From: Marinobacter shengliensis
Lineage (GTDB): Bacteria > Pseudomonadota > Gammaproteobacteria > Pseudomonadales > Oleiphilaceae
DNA length: 64,000 nucleotides
NCBI RefSeq assembly: GCF_003007715.1
Contig: NZ_PXNO01000007.1
Location: 248,001-312,000, forward strand
Direction: 5' to 3'
This document shows positions 43,476 through 51,591 of this stretch, in pieces. Position numbers and translations under genes: made by a program. Each line of letters opens with the position of its first letter. Within the stretch, counting starts at the first letter, position 1. Below the pieces are notes generated by a model. The model was given only the letters and a program-made list of their open reading frames with translations, was not told the origin of the DNA and did not search any database.

Positions 43476-44708
43476 ATGTCATCAGACTATCCGGCAATCG
43501 GCCAACTATACCATCAGCATTCCCGGCAGGTGCTGGCTACCCTTATTCGTTTGTTAGGCGACTTTGAGCTGGCCGAGGAAGCCATGCAGGAGGCGTTTGC
43601 CGCTGCTGTGCGCCAGTGGCCTGAAGAAGGGCATCCGGATAATCCGGTTGCCTGGCTGATCCGGGCCGGCCATCACAAGGGCATTGATCATATCCGCCGG
43701 GGTCAGACCGCCAGGCGCTATTCGCACCTGATGGCGGTAGACGAAGAAAACTCTGAAGCTGCCGCTCCAGAGGGTATCGAAGACGACCAGCTTCGGTTGC
43801 TGTTTATCTGTTGCCACCCGGCGTTATCGTTGGATGCACGAGTTGCGCTAACCCTCCGGGAAATGTGCGGCCTGACCACAGAGCAGGTAGCCAGCGCCCT
43901 TCTGCAAAAGCCGGCCACCCTGGCCCAGCGGATTGTACGAGCCAAGAAGAAGATCCGTGAGGCGGGGATTCCCTACGAGGTGCCGGAACCGAGGCAGCTT
44001 GCCGAGCGCTTGCCCGGGGTGCTTCGGGTCATTTACCTGGTGTTTAACGAGGGCTATTCCCGGAGCGATGGGGATGCGCTGGTGGATGTGAGCCTGTCGG
44101 GCGAGGCCATTCGGCTGGCTGAGGTGCTGGCAAAATTGCTTCCCGAGGGTGAAGTGTTCGGCCTGTTGTCACTGATGCTACTGCACGATTCCCGCCGAAG
44201 CGCCCGTGAGGACGAGCAGGGCGATCTGATTACGCTCGAGGATCAGGACCGTTCAAGGTGGGACCAGAAGCAGATCGAACTCGGGCTGAAGTGGCTGGAG
44301 CAGGCACTGGCGAGAACGCCGGCCTCTCCGTATACCCTGCAGGCATCCATCGCGGCAGTGCACGCCCAGGCTCGCCGGGCGGAAGACACGGATTGGCGGC
44401 GAATTGCCCGGTTATACGATGCCCTGTATCGCCAACACCCATCGCCGGTAATAGCACTTAACCACGCTGTGGCCGTTGCCATGCGGGATGAGCCGGAAGC
44501 CGGACTGGCGCTCCTGGATGGCTTGCTGGGCAACAAGGAAATCCTGACCTACCACCTGTTCCATGCGGCCCGTGCCGACCTGTTGCGCAGAGCCGGTGAT
44601 TTCGAATCTGCGATCGTTGCCTACCAGCGTGCCCTGGAACTTGCCACTCAGGGGCCGGAGCGCCGTTTTCTGAAGCGACGGCTTCAATCCCTTTCTGGCG
44701 GTGTTTGA
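43476..44708 (+). CDS. ECF42-type RNA polymerase sigma factor with C-terminal extension
   Basis: A roughly 410-residue ECF sigma factor. The N-terminal third carries region 2 (YHQHSRQVLATLIRLLGDFELAEEAMQEAF) and region 4 (VALTLREMCGLTTEQVASALLQ), separated by a short linker. The remaining 230 residues form the helical, TPR-like extension that marks ECF42 proteins (DUF6596), with VFNEGYSRS as its signature. ECF42 members have no anti-sigma partner; the extension itself is thought to control activity. The start at 43476 is chosen because the sigma domain begins at once; ATGs at 43455 and 43431 are also possible. The two genes downstream are classical ECF42 neighbours. Confidence 0.9.
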   Translation: MSSDYPAIGQLYHQHSRQVLATLIRLLGDFELAEEAMQEAFAAAVRQWPEEGHPDNPVAWLIRAGHHKGIDHIRRGQTARRYSHLMAVDEENSEAAAPEGIEDDQLRLLFICCHPALSLDARVALTLREMCGLTTEQVASALLQKPATLAQRIVRAKKKIREAGIPYEVPEPRQLAERLPGVLRVIYLVFNEGYSRSDGDALVDVSLSGEAIRLAEVLAKLLPEGEVFGLLSLMLLHDSRRSAREDEQGDLITLEDQDRSRWDQKQIELGLKWLEQALARTPASPYTLQASIAAVHAQARRAEDTDWRRIARLYDALYRQHPSPVIALNHAVAVAMRDEPEAGLALLDGLLGNKEILTYHLFHAARADLLRRAGDFESAIVAYQRALELATQGPERRFLKRRLQSLSGGV

Positions 44709-44724
44709 AAAAATATTCCCGACC

Positions 44725-44751
44725 TGTCGATTTCCGGGGTGTTGGCTCGAC
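44725..44751 (+). promoter_or_regulatory. Predicted ECF42 promoter
   Basis: TGTCGA at 44725-44730 is followed, after exactly 17 bases, by CGAC at 44748-44751. This matches the ECF42 target described for Streptomyces venezuelae (TGTCGA and CGA[T/C]). It lies between the sigma gene and the DGPF gene, leaving a leader of about 90 bases. I see no equivalent upstream of the sigma gene itself, so the sigma factor would drive its partners rather than itself. Confidence 0.7.
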
Positions 44752-44850
44752 TAAACAGTAGAACACCCCCCGCAGGAGACGTTTATCGCGCAAAGCGGGC
44801 GAACCCAGTTCAAACCAGATCCTGCCCCACTGGCAGAAGGAGGGTAATCC

Positions 44851-45210
44851 ATGAAATACGTTGCTCTGGTGTATTACCAGGAGAGCATTATCAACGCCAT
44901 GACCGACCAGGAGTGGCATGACCTGAACCAGGAGTGTGTGGCCGGAGTAGAGCGGCTGACCGAACAGGGAAATTACGTCACCGGCCAGCCTCTGCAGCCA
45001 ACCGACACGGCCACCACCGTGCAGGTTCGCAATGGTGAGGTGTTGATATCCGACGGCCCGTTTGCCGAAACGAAAGAGCAGTTGGCCGGGTTTTACCTGC
45101 TGGAAGCCAGAGACCTGAACGAAGCCCTGCACCTGGCCAGCCGGATTCCACCGGCACGCTTCGGCAGCATTGAAGTGCGGCCGGTACGGGAGCTGCCACC
45201 GAAAGACTGA
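44851..45210 (+). CDS. DGPF/YciI-family protein, ECF42 target
   Basis: A 119-residue ferredoxin-like-fold protein of the YCII/DGPF family. The diagnostic SDGPFAETKEQLAGFYLLE occupies residues 67-85 and the N-terminal MKYVALVYYQE is typical. YciI relatives bind small molecules, and some are enzymes, but DGPF proteins have no proven substrate. It lies 142 bases after the sigma gene behind the predicted ECF42 promoter. AGAAGGAGG precedes the ATG, indicating strong translation. Confidence 0.93.
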   Translation: MKYVALVYYQESIINAMTDQEWHDLNQECVAGVERLTEQGNYVTGQPLQPTDTATTVQVRNGEVLISDGPFAETKEQLAGFYLLEARDLNEALHLASRIPPARFGSIEVRPVRELPPKD

Positions 45211-45225
45211 ATCAGGAGAAACGTC

Positions 45226-45579
45226 ATGAGTTATATCGATGGATTTGTGGCCGCCGTGCCAACCGCAAACAAACAGAAGTACATCCAGCACGCCAGCGAT
45301 GCCGCCGCGGTGTTCAAGGAATACGGCGCTACCAAGATGGTGGAGTGTTGGGGGGATGACGTGCCAGATGGCAAGGTCACGTCGTTTCCCATGGCGGTGA
45401 AGTGTCAGCCCGAGGAAACGGTGGTGTTCTCATGGATTGAATGGCCGTCCCGCGCAGTGAGGGACAAGGCCATGCCCAGAATCATGGACGATCCGCGCCT
45501 GCAGCCGGATGTGAACCCTATGCCGTTTGATGGCAAGCGACTGATCTACGGCGGCTTTGAAACGGTGGTGCTGGAGTAG
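45226..45579 (+). CDS. DUF1428 domain protein
   Basis: A 117-residue ferredoxin-like-fold protein of the DUF1428 family, whose members resemble dimeric alpha-beta barrels. SYIDGFVAAVPTANKQ opens the protein and WGDDVPDGKVTSFPMAV and FSWIEWPSRAVRD carry the conserved middle. It follows the DGPF gene after 15 bases with AGGAGAA upstream and is part of the same ECF42-controlled unit. Function is unknown. The same pair is often found near ECF42 genes, which suggests related tasks. Confidence 0.9.
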   Translation: MSYIDGFVAAVPTANKQKYIQHASDAAAVFKEYGATKMVECWGDDVPDGKVTSFPMAVKCQPEETVVFSWIEWPSRAVRDKAMPRIMDDPRLQPDVNPMPFDGKRLIYGGFETVVLE

Positions 45580-45598
45580 CGGTGCCTGCTGGCACCGC
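45579..45598. terminator. Perfect hairpin after the DUF1428 gene
   Basis: GCGGTGCC and GGCACCGC form an 8-base stem with a TGCT loop, beginning on the last base of the stop codon. It stands between two convergent genes. There is no T-tract, so it may act as a processing or weak termination hairpin rather than a classical terminator. Confidence 0.5.
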
Positions 45599-45604
45599 CT
45601 GTGG

Positions 45605-47791
45605 TCAGAGCCCGGCTTTGCGGGCCCTGGCCGCATGCAGCTTCTTGTAGCTCTCGATCATCTTCAGGTGCCGGTCCAGGCCGCGCAGGTCCATGCCGGT
45701 CTCCTCCAGGCCATAGAAGCGCACCGTGCCGTTAATGGAGCCGACCACGGCGTCCATCACCTCGTCACCAAACATACGGCGGAAGTTGTAGAGGTAGTCG
45801 TCCAGCTCCAGTTCTTCGTTCAACGTGGCTTCGAGCGCCGCGTTCATGGCCTGGTAGAACAGGCCCCGTTCGACGGTGTTGTCATTGAACTGCAGGAACA
45901 TATCCACCAGCTCCTGGGCCTCTTCCAGTTCGCCCAACGCCAGGTAGATCAGCAGTTTCAGTTCCAAGATGGTGAGCTGGCCCCACACGGTGTTCTCATC
46001 AAACTCGATGCCGGTGAGGGTGACGATAGTCATGTACACGTCCAGCTCAGCCTCTTCCAGGCGCTGCACCAGATCGGTCAGTTCGTCTTCATCCAAACGG
46101 TGCAGGTTCAGGATGTCTTCCCGGAATGCCAGCGCCATGTTGGTGTTGTCCCACACCAGGTCTTCCACCGGATACACCTCGGAGTAGCCCGGCACCAGAA
46201 TGCGGCACACCGGAGCGCCCAGGTCTTCGAATACCGCCATGTAACATTCCTTACCCATGTCCGCGAGGATGCCGAACAGGGTGGCGGCTTCTTCTTCGTT
46301 GGTGCCGGAGAAATCCCATTCGACAAAATCGTAGTCGGATTTGGCACTGAAGAAGCGCCAGGACACCACGCCGCTGGAATCGATAAAGTGCTCAACGTAG
46401 TTGTTGGGCTCGGTCACCGCCATGGAGTTAAAGGTGGGCGCCGGCAGGTCGTTCAGGCCTTCAAAGCTGCGGCCTTGCAGCAGTTCGGTCAGGCTGCGCT
46501 CCAGCGCCACATGAAAGCTCGGGTGCGCGCCGAAGGAGGCAAACACACCGCCGGTCTTCGGGTTCATCAGGGTCACGCACATCACCGGGAACTGGCCGCC
46601 CAGAGAGGCGTCTTTTACCAGTACCGGGAAGCCCTGTTCTTCCAGGGCTTTGATGCCCTCAACGATCTCCGGGTACTTGGCCAGCACGCTTTCTGGCACA
46701 TCCGGCAGCGCGATTTCGTTCTCTATGATCTCTTTCTTCACCGCCCGCTCGAAGATTTCCGACAGGCACTGTACCTGGGCTTCCTGCAGGGTGTTACCGG
46801 CGCTCATGCCGTTGCTCAGGTACAGGTTCTCGATCAGGTTGGAGGGGAAGTACACGGTTTCCCCATCCGATTGGCGCACATAGGGAATGCTGCAGATACC
46901 CCGCTCCGGTGTGCCGGAGTTGGTGTCGAACAGGTGGGTACCCAGCAGTTCGCCATCCGGGTTGAAGATCTCCAGGCAGTAATCGTCCAGGATGCCCTCG
47001 GGCAGCTCGCCGTCCGGGCCGGGCTGGAACCATTTCTCGTTCGGGTAATGCACGAACTCGCTGTTGGCGATGTCTTGGCCGAAGTACTGGTCGTTGTAGA
47101 AGAAGTTGCAGTTAAGACGCTCAATAAACTCACCCAGGGCCGAGCACAGGGCGGCCTCCTTGGTGGCGCCCTTGCCGTTGGTAAAACACATGTGGGCGGC
47201 GGTATCGCGCACGTGCAGGGACCACACGTGAGGCACAATGTTGCGCCAGGAGGCAATTTCGATTTTCATGCCCAGGTCTGCCAATATGCCGCTCATATTG
47301 GCAATGGTGGTTTCCAGTGGCAGGTCTTTGCCTTCGATGTAAGTATTCGCTTCGCCTTCCGGCTTCACCGTAAGCAGTGCCTGGGCGTCTTCGTCCAGGT
47401 TCTCGACCACTTCGATCTGGAAATCCGGGCCGGTTTGCACCACCTTTTTGACCGTGCAGCGGTCGATGGAGCGGATGATGCCTTGCCGGTCCTTCTCGGA
47501 GATGTCTTCCGGCAGCTCTACCTGAATCTTGAAAATCTGCTTGTAGCGGTTTTCCGGGTCTACAATGTTGTTTTGCGACAGGCGGATGTTATCTGTGGGA
47601 ATATCCCGGGCGTTGCAGTAAACCTTTACAAAGTAGGCTGCGCACATGGCGGACGAGGCCAGGAAATAATCAAAGGGGCCGGGTGCCGAGCCATCGCCTT
47701 TGTAGCGCACGGGCTGGTCTGAGACGACGGTGAAATCGTCGAATTTGGCCTCAAGCCTCAGGTTGTCGAGATAATTGACTTTGATTTCCAT
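45605..47791 (-). CDS. OsmC-YcaO fusion protein
   Basis: A 728-residue protein with two parts. Residues 1-145 form an OsmC-like domain with the peroxidatic/resolving cysteine pair Cys50 (SSAMC) and Cys112 (IDRC), and an extra Cys59. Residues 150-620 are a YcaO domain, the ATP-using fold that activates backbone amides, with ATKEAALCSALGEFIERLNC and a helical, acidic C-terminus (620-728) resembling the TPR-like tail of E. coli YcaO. E. coli YcaO aids RimO methylthiolation of ribosomal protein S12, but no rimO or precursor peptide is nearby. The start is 24 bases from a divergent small gene. Fusion of a thiol peroxidase-like unit suggests redox-linked control. Confidence 0.93.
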   Translation of the reverse strand: MEIKVNYLDNLRLEAKFDDFTVVSDQPVRYKGDGSAPGPFDYFLASSAMCAAYFVKVYCNARDIPTDNIRLSQNNIVDPENRYKQIFKIQVELPEDISEKDRQGIIRSIDRCTVKKVVQTGPDFQIEVVENLDEDAQALLTVKPEGEANTYIEGKDLPLETTIANMSGILADLGMKIEIASWRNIVPHVWSLHVRDTAAHMCFTNGKGATKEAALCSALGEFIERLNCNFFYNDQYFGQDIANSEFVHYPNEKWFQPGPDGELPEGILDDYCLEIFNPDGELLGTHLFDTNSGTPERGICSIPYVRQSDGETVYFPSNLIENLYLSNGMSAGNTLQEAQVQCLSEIFERAVKKEIIENEIALPDVPESVLAKYPEIVEGIKALEEQGFPVLVKDASLGGQFPVMCVTLMNPKTGGVFASFGAHPSFHVALERSLTELLQGRSFEGLNDLPAPTFNSMAVTEPNNYVEHFIDSSGVVSWRFFSAKSDYDFVEWDFSGTNEEEAATLFGILADMGKECYMAVFEDLGAPVCRILVPGYSEVYPVEDLVWDNTNMALAFREDILNLHRLDEDELTDLVQRLEEAELDVYMTIVTLTGIEFDENTVWGQLTILELKLLIYLALGELEEAQELVDMFLQFNDNTVERGLFYQAMNAALEATLNEELELDDYLYNFRRMFGDEVMDAVVGSINGTVRFYGLEETGMDLRGLDRHLKMIESYKKLHAARARKAGL

Positions 47792-47815
47792 GGGCAGCTT
47801 ACCGGATTCAGAAAT

Positions 47816-48043
47816 ATGAGCAGTGTACGCGGAATAGACGAGGTAATCCCCGATGCGCGGGATGGTCTCACAAAAACCGAAAGGACGATACTTTACGTCC
47901 TCAGTGAAACCCAGAAGGAGCTGGGTGGTCGCAATGTGCCTACGGTGATGCTCTACGGTCGGGTGCTGGAGTACGTGAACATCAGCGAACAGGAATTACA
48001 CCTGTACCTGGACCGGCTTGGGGTAAAGGGTGATGGCCGTTAA
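47816..48043 (+). CDS. Small conserved-looking protein, 75 residues
   Basis: I do not recognise this family. The 75-residue product is soluble and mostly helical, with TKTERTILYVLSETQKELGG in the first half and a hydrophobic patch VPTVMLYGRVLEYV before a short charged tail. No cysteines or motif stand out; a small helix-turn-helix or adaptor fold is possible. It starts 24 bases from the OsmC-YcaO start in the opposite direction, so the two share a promoter region, and its last four bases overlap the mtfA-like gene end. Its good coding structure argues that it is real. Confidence 0.65.
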   Translation: MSSVRGIDEVIPDARDGLTKTERTILYVLSETQKELGGRNVPTVMLYGRVLEYVNISEQELHLYLDRLGVKGDGR

Positions 48044-48873
48044 GGGCGCTGGCGGCTGAAGTCTCTCGGGTCCAGCCGATAATAGCCGCACAGGGCCTTG
48101 TAGACATCCGGCTGGGCTTCGAGCAGGTGTTCCGGCTGTTGAAAGAAGGTTTCCGTGAGTACCGCAAAGAACTCCGCCGGCTCCGTGGCGCCATAAGGAT
48201 CCAGCCAGGGCTTGTGGTGGTGTGCCAGCCGATGTTGCAGGTGGTCCCAGGCCTTGGTCATGGTCTCCTGCCAGTTCCGGGCCTGCTCGCCATACAGTGG
48301 TGGTGCGCCATCGGCGGTGCCGTCCAGGTAGTCCAGCTGGTGGGCGAATTCGTGAAGGATCACGTTATGGGGGCTGTGTGGCTCGGCGATGGCGTTTTCG
48401 CACTCGCTCCAGGCCAGTACCACCTGGCCACGGGAGGAAGCTTCGCCGGCGCGGACCTGGTCACTGTGGCTTACCACCAGGCCGTCGCTCTCAGTGCCCT
48501 GAGCCCGGTAGACGTCCGGATACACCAGAATACTCTGCACCTCGTCGTAGTCTGAAAACGGCCGTTCCAGAATCAGCAGGCAGGCGTGGCCAGCGATGGT
48601 CACGCGTACTCTGTCGTCTACCTCAAAGCCATCGCAGCCGTAATAGTCCTTCTCTGAGACAAACAGCTGCACCAGGCGCTCAAGCCGTTTTCTTTGCTGG
48701 GGTGATAGCCGTTTGTAGGCGGGGAGCTGCTTTTTCAGACAGCTGCGCCAGGGCTTGGGGAAGGGCTGCTGCAGTTCCCGCTTTCGCCGCCAGCTGCGGT
48801 AGAAAAACAGATAGAACAATGATCCGGAGATCAGAAGCGTGGCAAAGATGGCAAATACAACCGCTGTGGACAT
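48040..48873 (-). CDS. mtfA: MtfA-family zinc peptidase (M90)
   Basis: A 277-residue peptidase of family M90. The metal motif HEFAH is at residues 174-178, with further family patterns around VLAWSECEN and the third ligand region TETFFQQP. In E. coli MtfA binds the Mlc (DgsA) repressor and influences glucose transport; whether the same partner exists here is unknown. The first 25 residues form a membrane span, so this protein is probably anchored, unlike E. coli MtfA. It is convergent with the 75-residue gene, overlapping it by four bases. Confidence 0.88.
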   Translation of the reverse strand: MSTAVVFAIFATLLISGSLFYLFFYRSWRRKRELQQPFPKPWRSCLKKQLPAYKRLSPQQRKRLERLVQLFVSEKDYYGCDGFEVDDRVRVTIAGHACLLILERPFSDYDEVQSILVYPDVYRAQGTESDGLVVSHSDQVRAGEASSRGQVVLAWSECENAIAEPHSPHNVILHEFAHQLDYLDGTADGAPPLYGEQARNWQETMTKAWDHLQHRLAHHHKPWLDPYGATEPAEFFAVLTETFFQQPEHLLEAQPDVYKALCGYYRLDPRDFSRQRP

Positions 48874-48960
48874 TCAGGTTCCCATTACCATGGCTGGTGG
48901 TTGTGTTTGTGGTGATCATACCTGATTCTGTGGGCAACAGTGGTCTGACCGGGAGTCATA

Positions 48961-49281
48961 ATGAAGTACATTTTTGAGGTTACGGTTAAAGAGGGCTATA
49001 AAGCCGAGGATTATGCAGATGCCTGGGTAAGAGCCAGCGAGCTGATTCAGCAGGCGCCGGGGGCGCGGGGCACTGAACTGCACCGCAAGATCGGCGAGCC
49101 GAACAAGCTGATTGCCATCGCCAGCTGGGACAGCAAGGCAGACCGGGATGCCATGGACGCAACCAAGGACCCCCGGATTATGGACATCATCAAAAGCGCG
49201 GCGCCGTTCGTGGAGATCCGGCCTTTGGGTGAATTTGAAGACCCGGAATGGGTGGTGATGCCGCCCGGGTACAACGGGTAA
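48961..49281 (+). CDS. Antibiotic-biosynthesis-monooxygenase (ABM) fold protein
   Basis: A 106-residue alpha-beta dimeric barrel protein. The pattern FEVTVKEGYKAEDYADAWVRA...APGARGTELHRKI...LIAIASWDSKADRDAM fits the ABM fold, which is used by heme-degrading and small oxidative enzymes and by many proteins of unknown activity. The heme-contact residues of IsdG-type enzymes are not evident. The start at 48961 has GGGAG six bases upstream. Its stop directly abuts the end of the convergent RNase Z gene. Confidence 0.8.
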   Translation: MKYIFEVTVKEGYKAEDYADAWVRASELIQQAPGARGTELHRKIGEPNKLIAIASWDSKADRDAMDATKDPRIMDIIKSAAPFVEIRPLGEFEDPEWVVMPPGYNG

Positions 49282-50253
49282 TCAGTGGTCATCGAGCTTG
49301 TTCAGCGTCAGGTCTTTGTCCAAACGATAGGTATCGAAATCTTTGGCCAGGAACAGGTGGCCTCTGTAGTGCTGTAACGCCTCCGCTGCCAATTGATTAA
49401 TATGGGGCGTGCCGCCAGGTACCGACTGGTAGCGTGAGCTGAAATGAGTCAGCACCAGGTTAGGCAGTTTCACGCTCTGGGCGAATCGGGCTACCTGTTG
49501 GGCTGAGCTGTGTTGGGGCCAGGGGCCAACCCGGTCGGCCACGTCCTGTGTATAAGTGGCTTCGTGGATGAGTACATGAGTGCCTTGGCTGGCCTCTTTC
49601 AGAAGCTCCGGTGTGTCGTTATCGCCACCCACAATGATGCGCCGGGCGGTTCTGGGTATGTGCGTGTAGTCGTCGCTCTTCAGTAACCGGCCGTCATCCA
49701 GCAACACGTCGTTGCCCTTTTGCAGATCGCCCCAGGCCGGGCCAGCCTCTATGCCGTCCGCCGCCAGTTTCTCCTGCTTTAACTGGCGCTCCAGATTTCT
49801 TTCGGTAAAAACATAGGCCCGGCAGGCTACCCTGTGGGAGAGCGCCACGTTGGTAACGCCCATACGGTCATCCTGCCAGTAGAAATCCGGCGCCTCGGAG
49901 TTGATGAAGTTCAGCGGGTAGCTCAGGCTCGAATCACTGTTTTCAATCACCGCATCAATAAAGCGGCGGACCTGTGGCGGGGCAATGATATCCAGCGGTT
50001 CTGTGCGGCCGAGCATGGAGGCACTGGTGAGCAGACCGGGCAGGCCGAAAATATGGTCGCCATGGATGTGAGTGATGAAAATGGCACGTAGCTGCATCAC
50101 CGAATACCGGGTGCGCATCAGTTGGTGCTGGGTACCCTCACCGCAGTCGATCAGGTACCAGGGTTTGGGGCCGGAGCGGCTCAGGGCCAGTCCGGTGACA
50201 TTGCGTGACCGGGTTGGTGTTCCGGCGGATGTGCCCAGGAAAGTAAATTCCAT
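49282..50253 (-). CDS. rnz: Ribonuclease Z
   Basis: A 323-residue metallo-beta-lactamase-fold endonuclease that trims tRNA 3' ends. It begins EFTFLGTSAGTPT, carries the zinc motif THIHGDHIFGLPG (His62, His64, Asp66, His67), the HR region ALSHRVACRAYVF, and the ATYTQD and LTHFSSRY patterns that mark RNase Z. The start at 50253 follows ACGAGGC; a frame extension to 50460 encodes unrelated residues. It is divergent from the DUF202 gene, 71 bases away. Confidence 0.93.
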   Translation of the reverse strand: MEFTFLGTSAGTPTRSRNVTGLALSRSGPKPWYLIDCGEGTQHQLMRTRYSVMQLRAIFITHIHGDHIFGLPGLLTSASMLGRTEPLDIIAPPQVRRFIDAVIENSDSSLSYPLNFINSEAPDFYWQDDRMGVTNVALSHRVACRAYVFTERNLERQLKQEKLAADGIEAGPAWGDLQKGNDVLLDDGRLLKSDDYTHIPRTARRIIVGGDNDTPELLKEASQGTHVLIHEATYTQDVADRVGPWPQHSSAQQVARFAQSVKLPNLVLTHFSSRYQSVPGGTPHINQLAAEALQHYRGHLFLAKDFDTYRLDKDLTLNKLDDH

Positions 50254-50324
50254 CGTGCCTCGTTTCGCGGTAATGTGCCCCCTAATGATACGAAACCTTT
50301 TGCCTAGAGGATACGTGCCGCACC

Positions 50325-50696
50325 ATGTCTGACCTGAAAGACCCCCGGGTACTGTTCGCCGCAGAGCGCACTCTGTTGGCCTGGAACCGCACCAGCCTTG
50401 GGCTGACCGCCTTCGGCTTTCTGGTAGAGCGGGCGGGTTTGCTGCTGGCGGCATTGGCACCGGAGACGGGCAACAGCATGAACCTGGTGGCCATGTATTG
50501 GTTGGGGATGCTGTTCATTCTGCTGGGTGCCGCAACAGCCTTTTACGCCACCCGCCAGTTTGCAGCGGTGTTGAAAACCCTGAGCCCGGAAGAATTTCCC
50601 AATGGCTATAACGCCCGCTGGGGAATGACCATCAACCTGATCGTGGCGTTCCTCAGCCTGGCACTGGCAGCTGCCCTGTTTGTCAGCCAGTACTAA
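50325..50696 (+). CDS. DUF202 family membrane protein (YidH-like)
   Basis: A 123-residue inner-membrane protein with three hydrophobic spans (about 24-45, 51-74 and 99-121). The DUF202 signature RTLLAWNRTSLGLTAFGF is at the N-terminus. No function is proven for the family; relatives in eukaryotes are part of the vacuolar transporter chaperone. GAGGATACG lies upstream of the ATG. It is divergent from rnz and is followed 37 bases later by a crotonase gene on the same strand. Confidence 0.88.
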   Translation: MSDLKDPRVLFAAERTLLAWNRTSLGLTAFGFLVERAGLLLAALAPETGNSMNLVAMYWLGMLFILLGAATAFYATRQFAAVLKTLSPEEFPNGYNARWGMTINLIVAFLSLALAAALFVSQY

Positions 50697-50733
50697 CACA
50701 ATCCAAGAACGACAGAATCAAAGGAGTCACACC

Positions 50734-51588
50734 TTGTCTGAGCTAGCCAACTACGAAAGCTTTAATATCGAAGTAAAAGACCAGATTGCCCACGTGCAGT
50801 TCAGCCGCCCGGAAGCCCTGAACACCATGAACAAGGCGTTCTGGCTGGAACTGCCCCGCTGTGTGCAGGACATCGAAGCCAATACCGATGCCCGGGTGAT
50901 TGTGATTTCCTCCACCGGCAAACACTTTTCCGCCGGTATGGACCTGGGCGTATTCTCCGATCCCAAATCCGTGCCCATGAGCGGTGATCCGGGCCGGATG
51001 GCGGAGAACCTTCGCCGGGTGGTGCTGCAGCTGCAGGATACCCTCACATCCCTGGAAAGAGTGCGGCTGCCGGTATTGGCAGCGGTTCATGGCGGCTGCA
51101 TTGGCGGTGCCCTGGATCTGGTGTGTGCGGCCGACAGCCGTTACTGCACCGCGGATGCCTATTTCACCATCAAGGAAACCGAGCTGGGCATGACCGCCGA
51201 TGTGGGCACCCTGCAGCGCCTGCCCAAGCTGATGCCCGAGGGCGTGGTGCGGGAACTGGCCTACACTGGGCGTAAGTTCGGGGCAGAGGAAGCTCATCGT
51301 CTTGGTTTCGTAAACACGGTATACGAATCCCAGGAAGCGATGCTGGAGGGCGTCATGGCCATTGCAGCGCAGATTGCGGCCAATTCGCCCCTGGCGGTAA
51401 CCGGTTGCAAGGAGATGATTAACTTCAGCCGTGATCACAGTGTGGAAGACAGCCTCAAGTACATGGCTACCTGGCAGTCTGGCATGTTCCGCCCCACCGA
51501 CATGATGAAATCCTTCCAGGCAAAGGCCCAGAAACAGGCGCCCGTCTACGATGACCTGTTCCCGGTCAAGGATCTGTTCTCTAACTGA
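50734..51588 (+). CDS. Crotonase/enoyl-CoA hydratase family protein
   Basis: A 284-residue member of the crotonase superfamily, which acts on acyl-CoA thioesters. The oxyanion-hole regions are visible: STGKHFSAGMDLGVF and VHGGCIGGALDLV. The second region continues into CAADSRYCTADAYFTIKETELG, which carries glutamates suited to hydratase or isomerase chemistry. The start is TTG at 50734 because AAAGGAG lies seven bases upstream; a longer frame from 50680 runs into the previous gene. It is followed three bases later by the CPBP protease. The CoA substrate is unknown. Confidence 0.88.
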   Translation: MSELANYESFNIEVKDQIAHVQFSRPEALNTMNKAFWLELPRCVQDIEANTDARVIVISSTGKHFSAGMDLGVFSDPKSVPMSGDPGRMAENLRRVVLQLQDTLTSLERVRLPVLAAVHGGCIGGALDLVCAADSRYCTADAYFTIKETELGMTADVGTLQRLPKLMPEGVVRELAYTGRKFGAEEAHRLGFVNTVYESQEAMLEGVMAIAAQIAANSPLAVTGCKEMINFSRDHSVEDSLKYMATWQSGMFRPTDMMKSFQAKAQKQAPVYDDLFPVKDLFSN

Positions 51589-51591
51589 TCC

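Noticed and set aside
45557..47722. A 721-residue open frame on the plus strand opposite OsmC-YcaO
   Set aside because: It is the mirror of a GC-rich gene with clear domains on the other strand. Its translation has no recognisable domain, low-complexity runs of His, Gln, Val and Gly, and no ribosome site.
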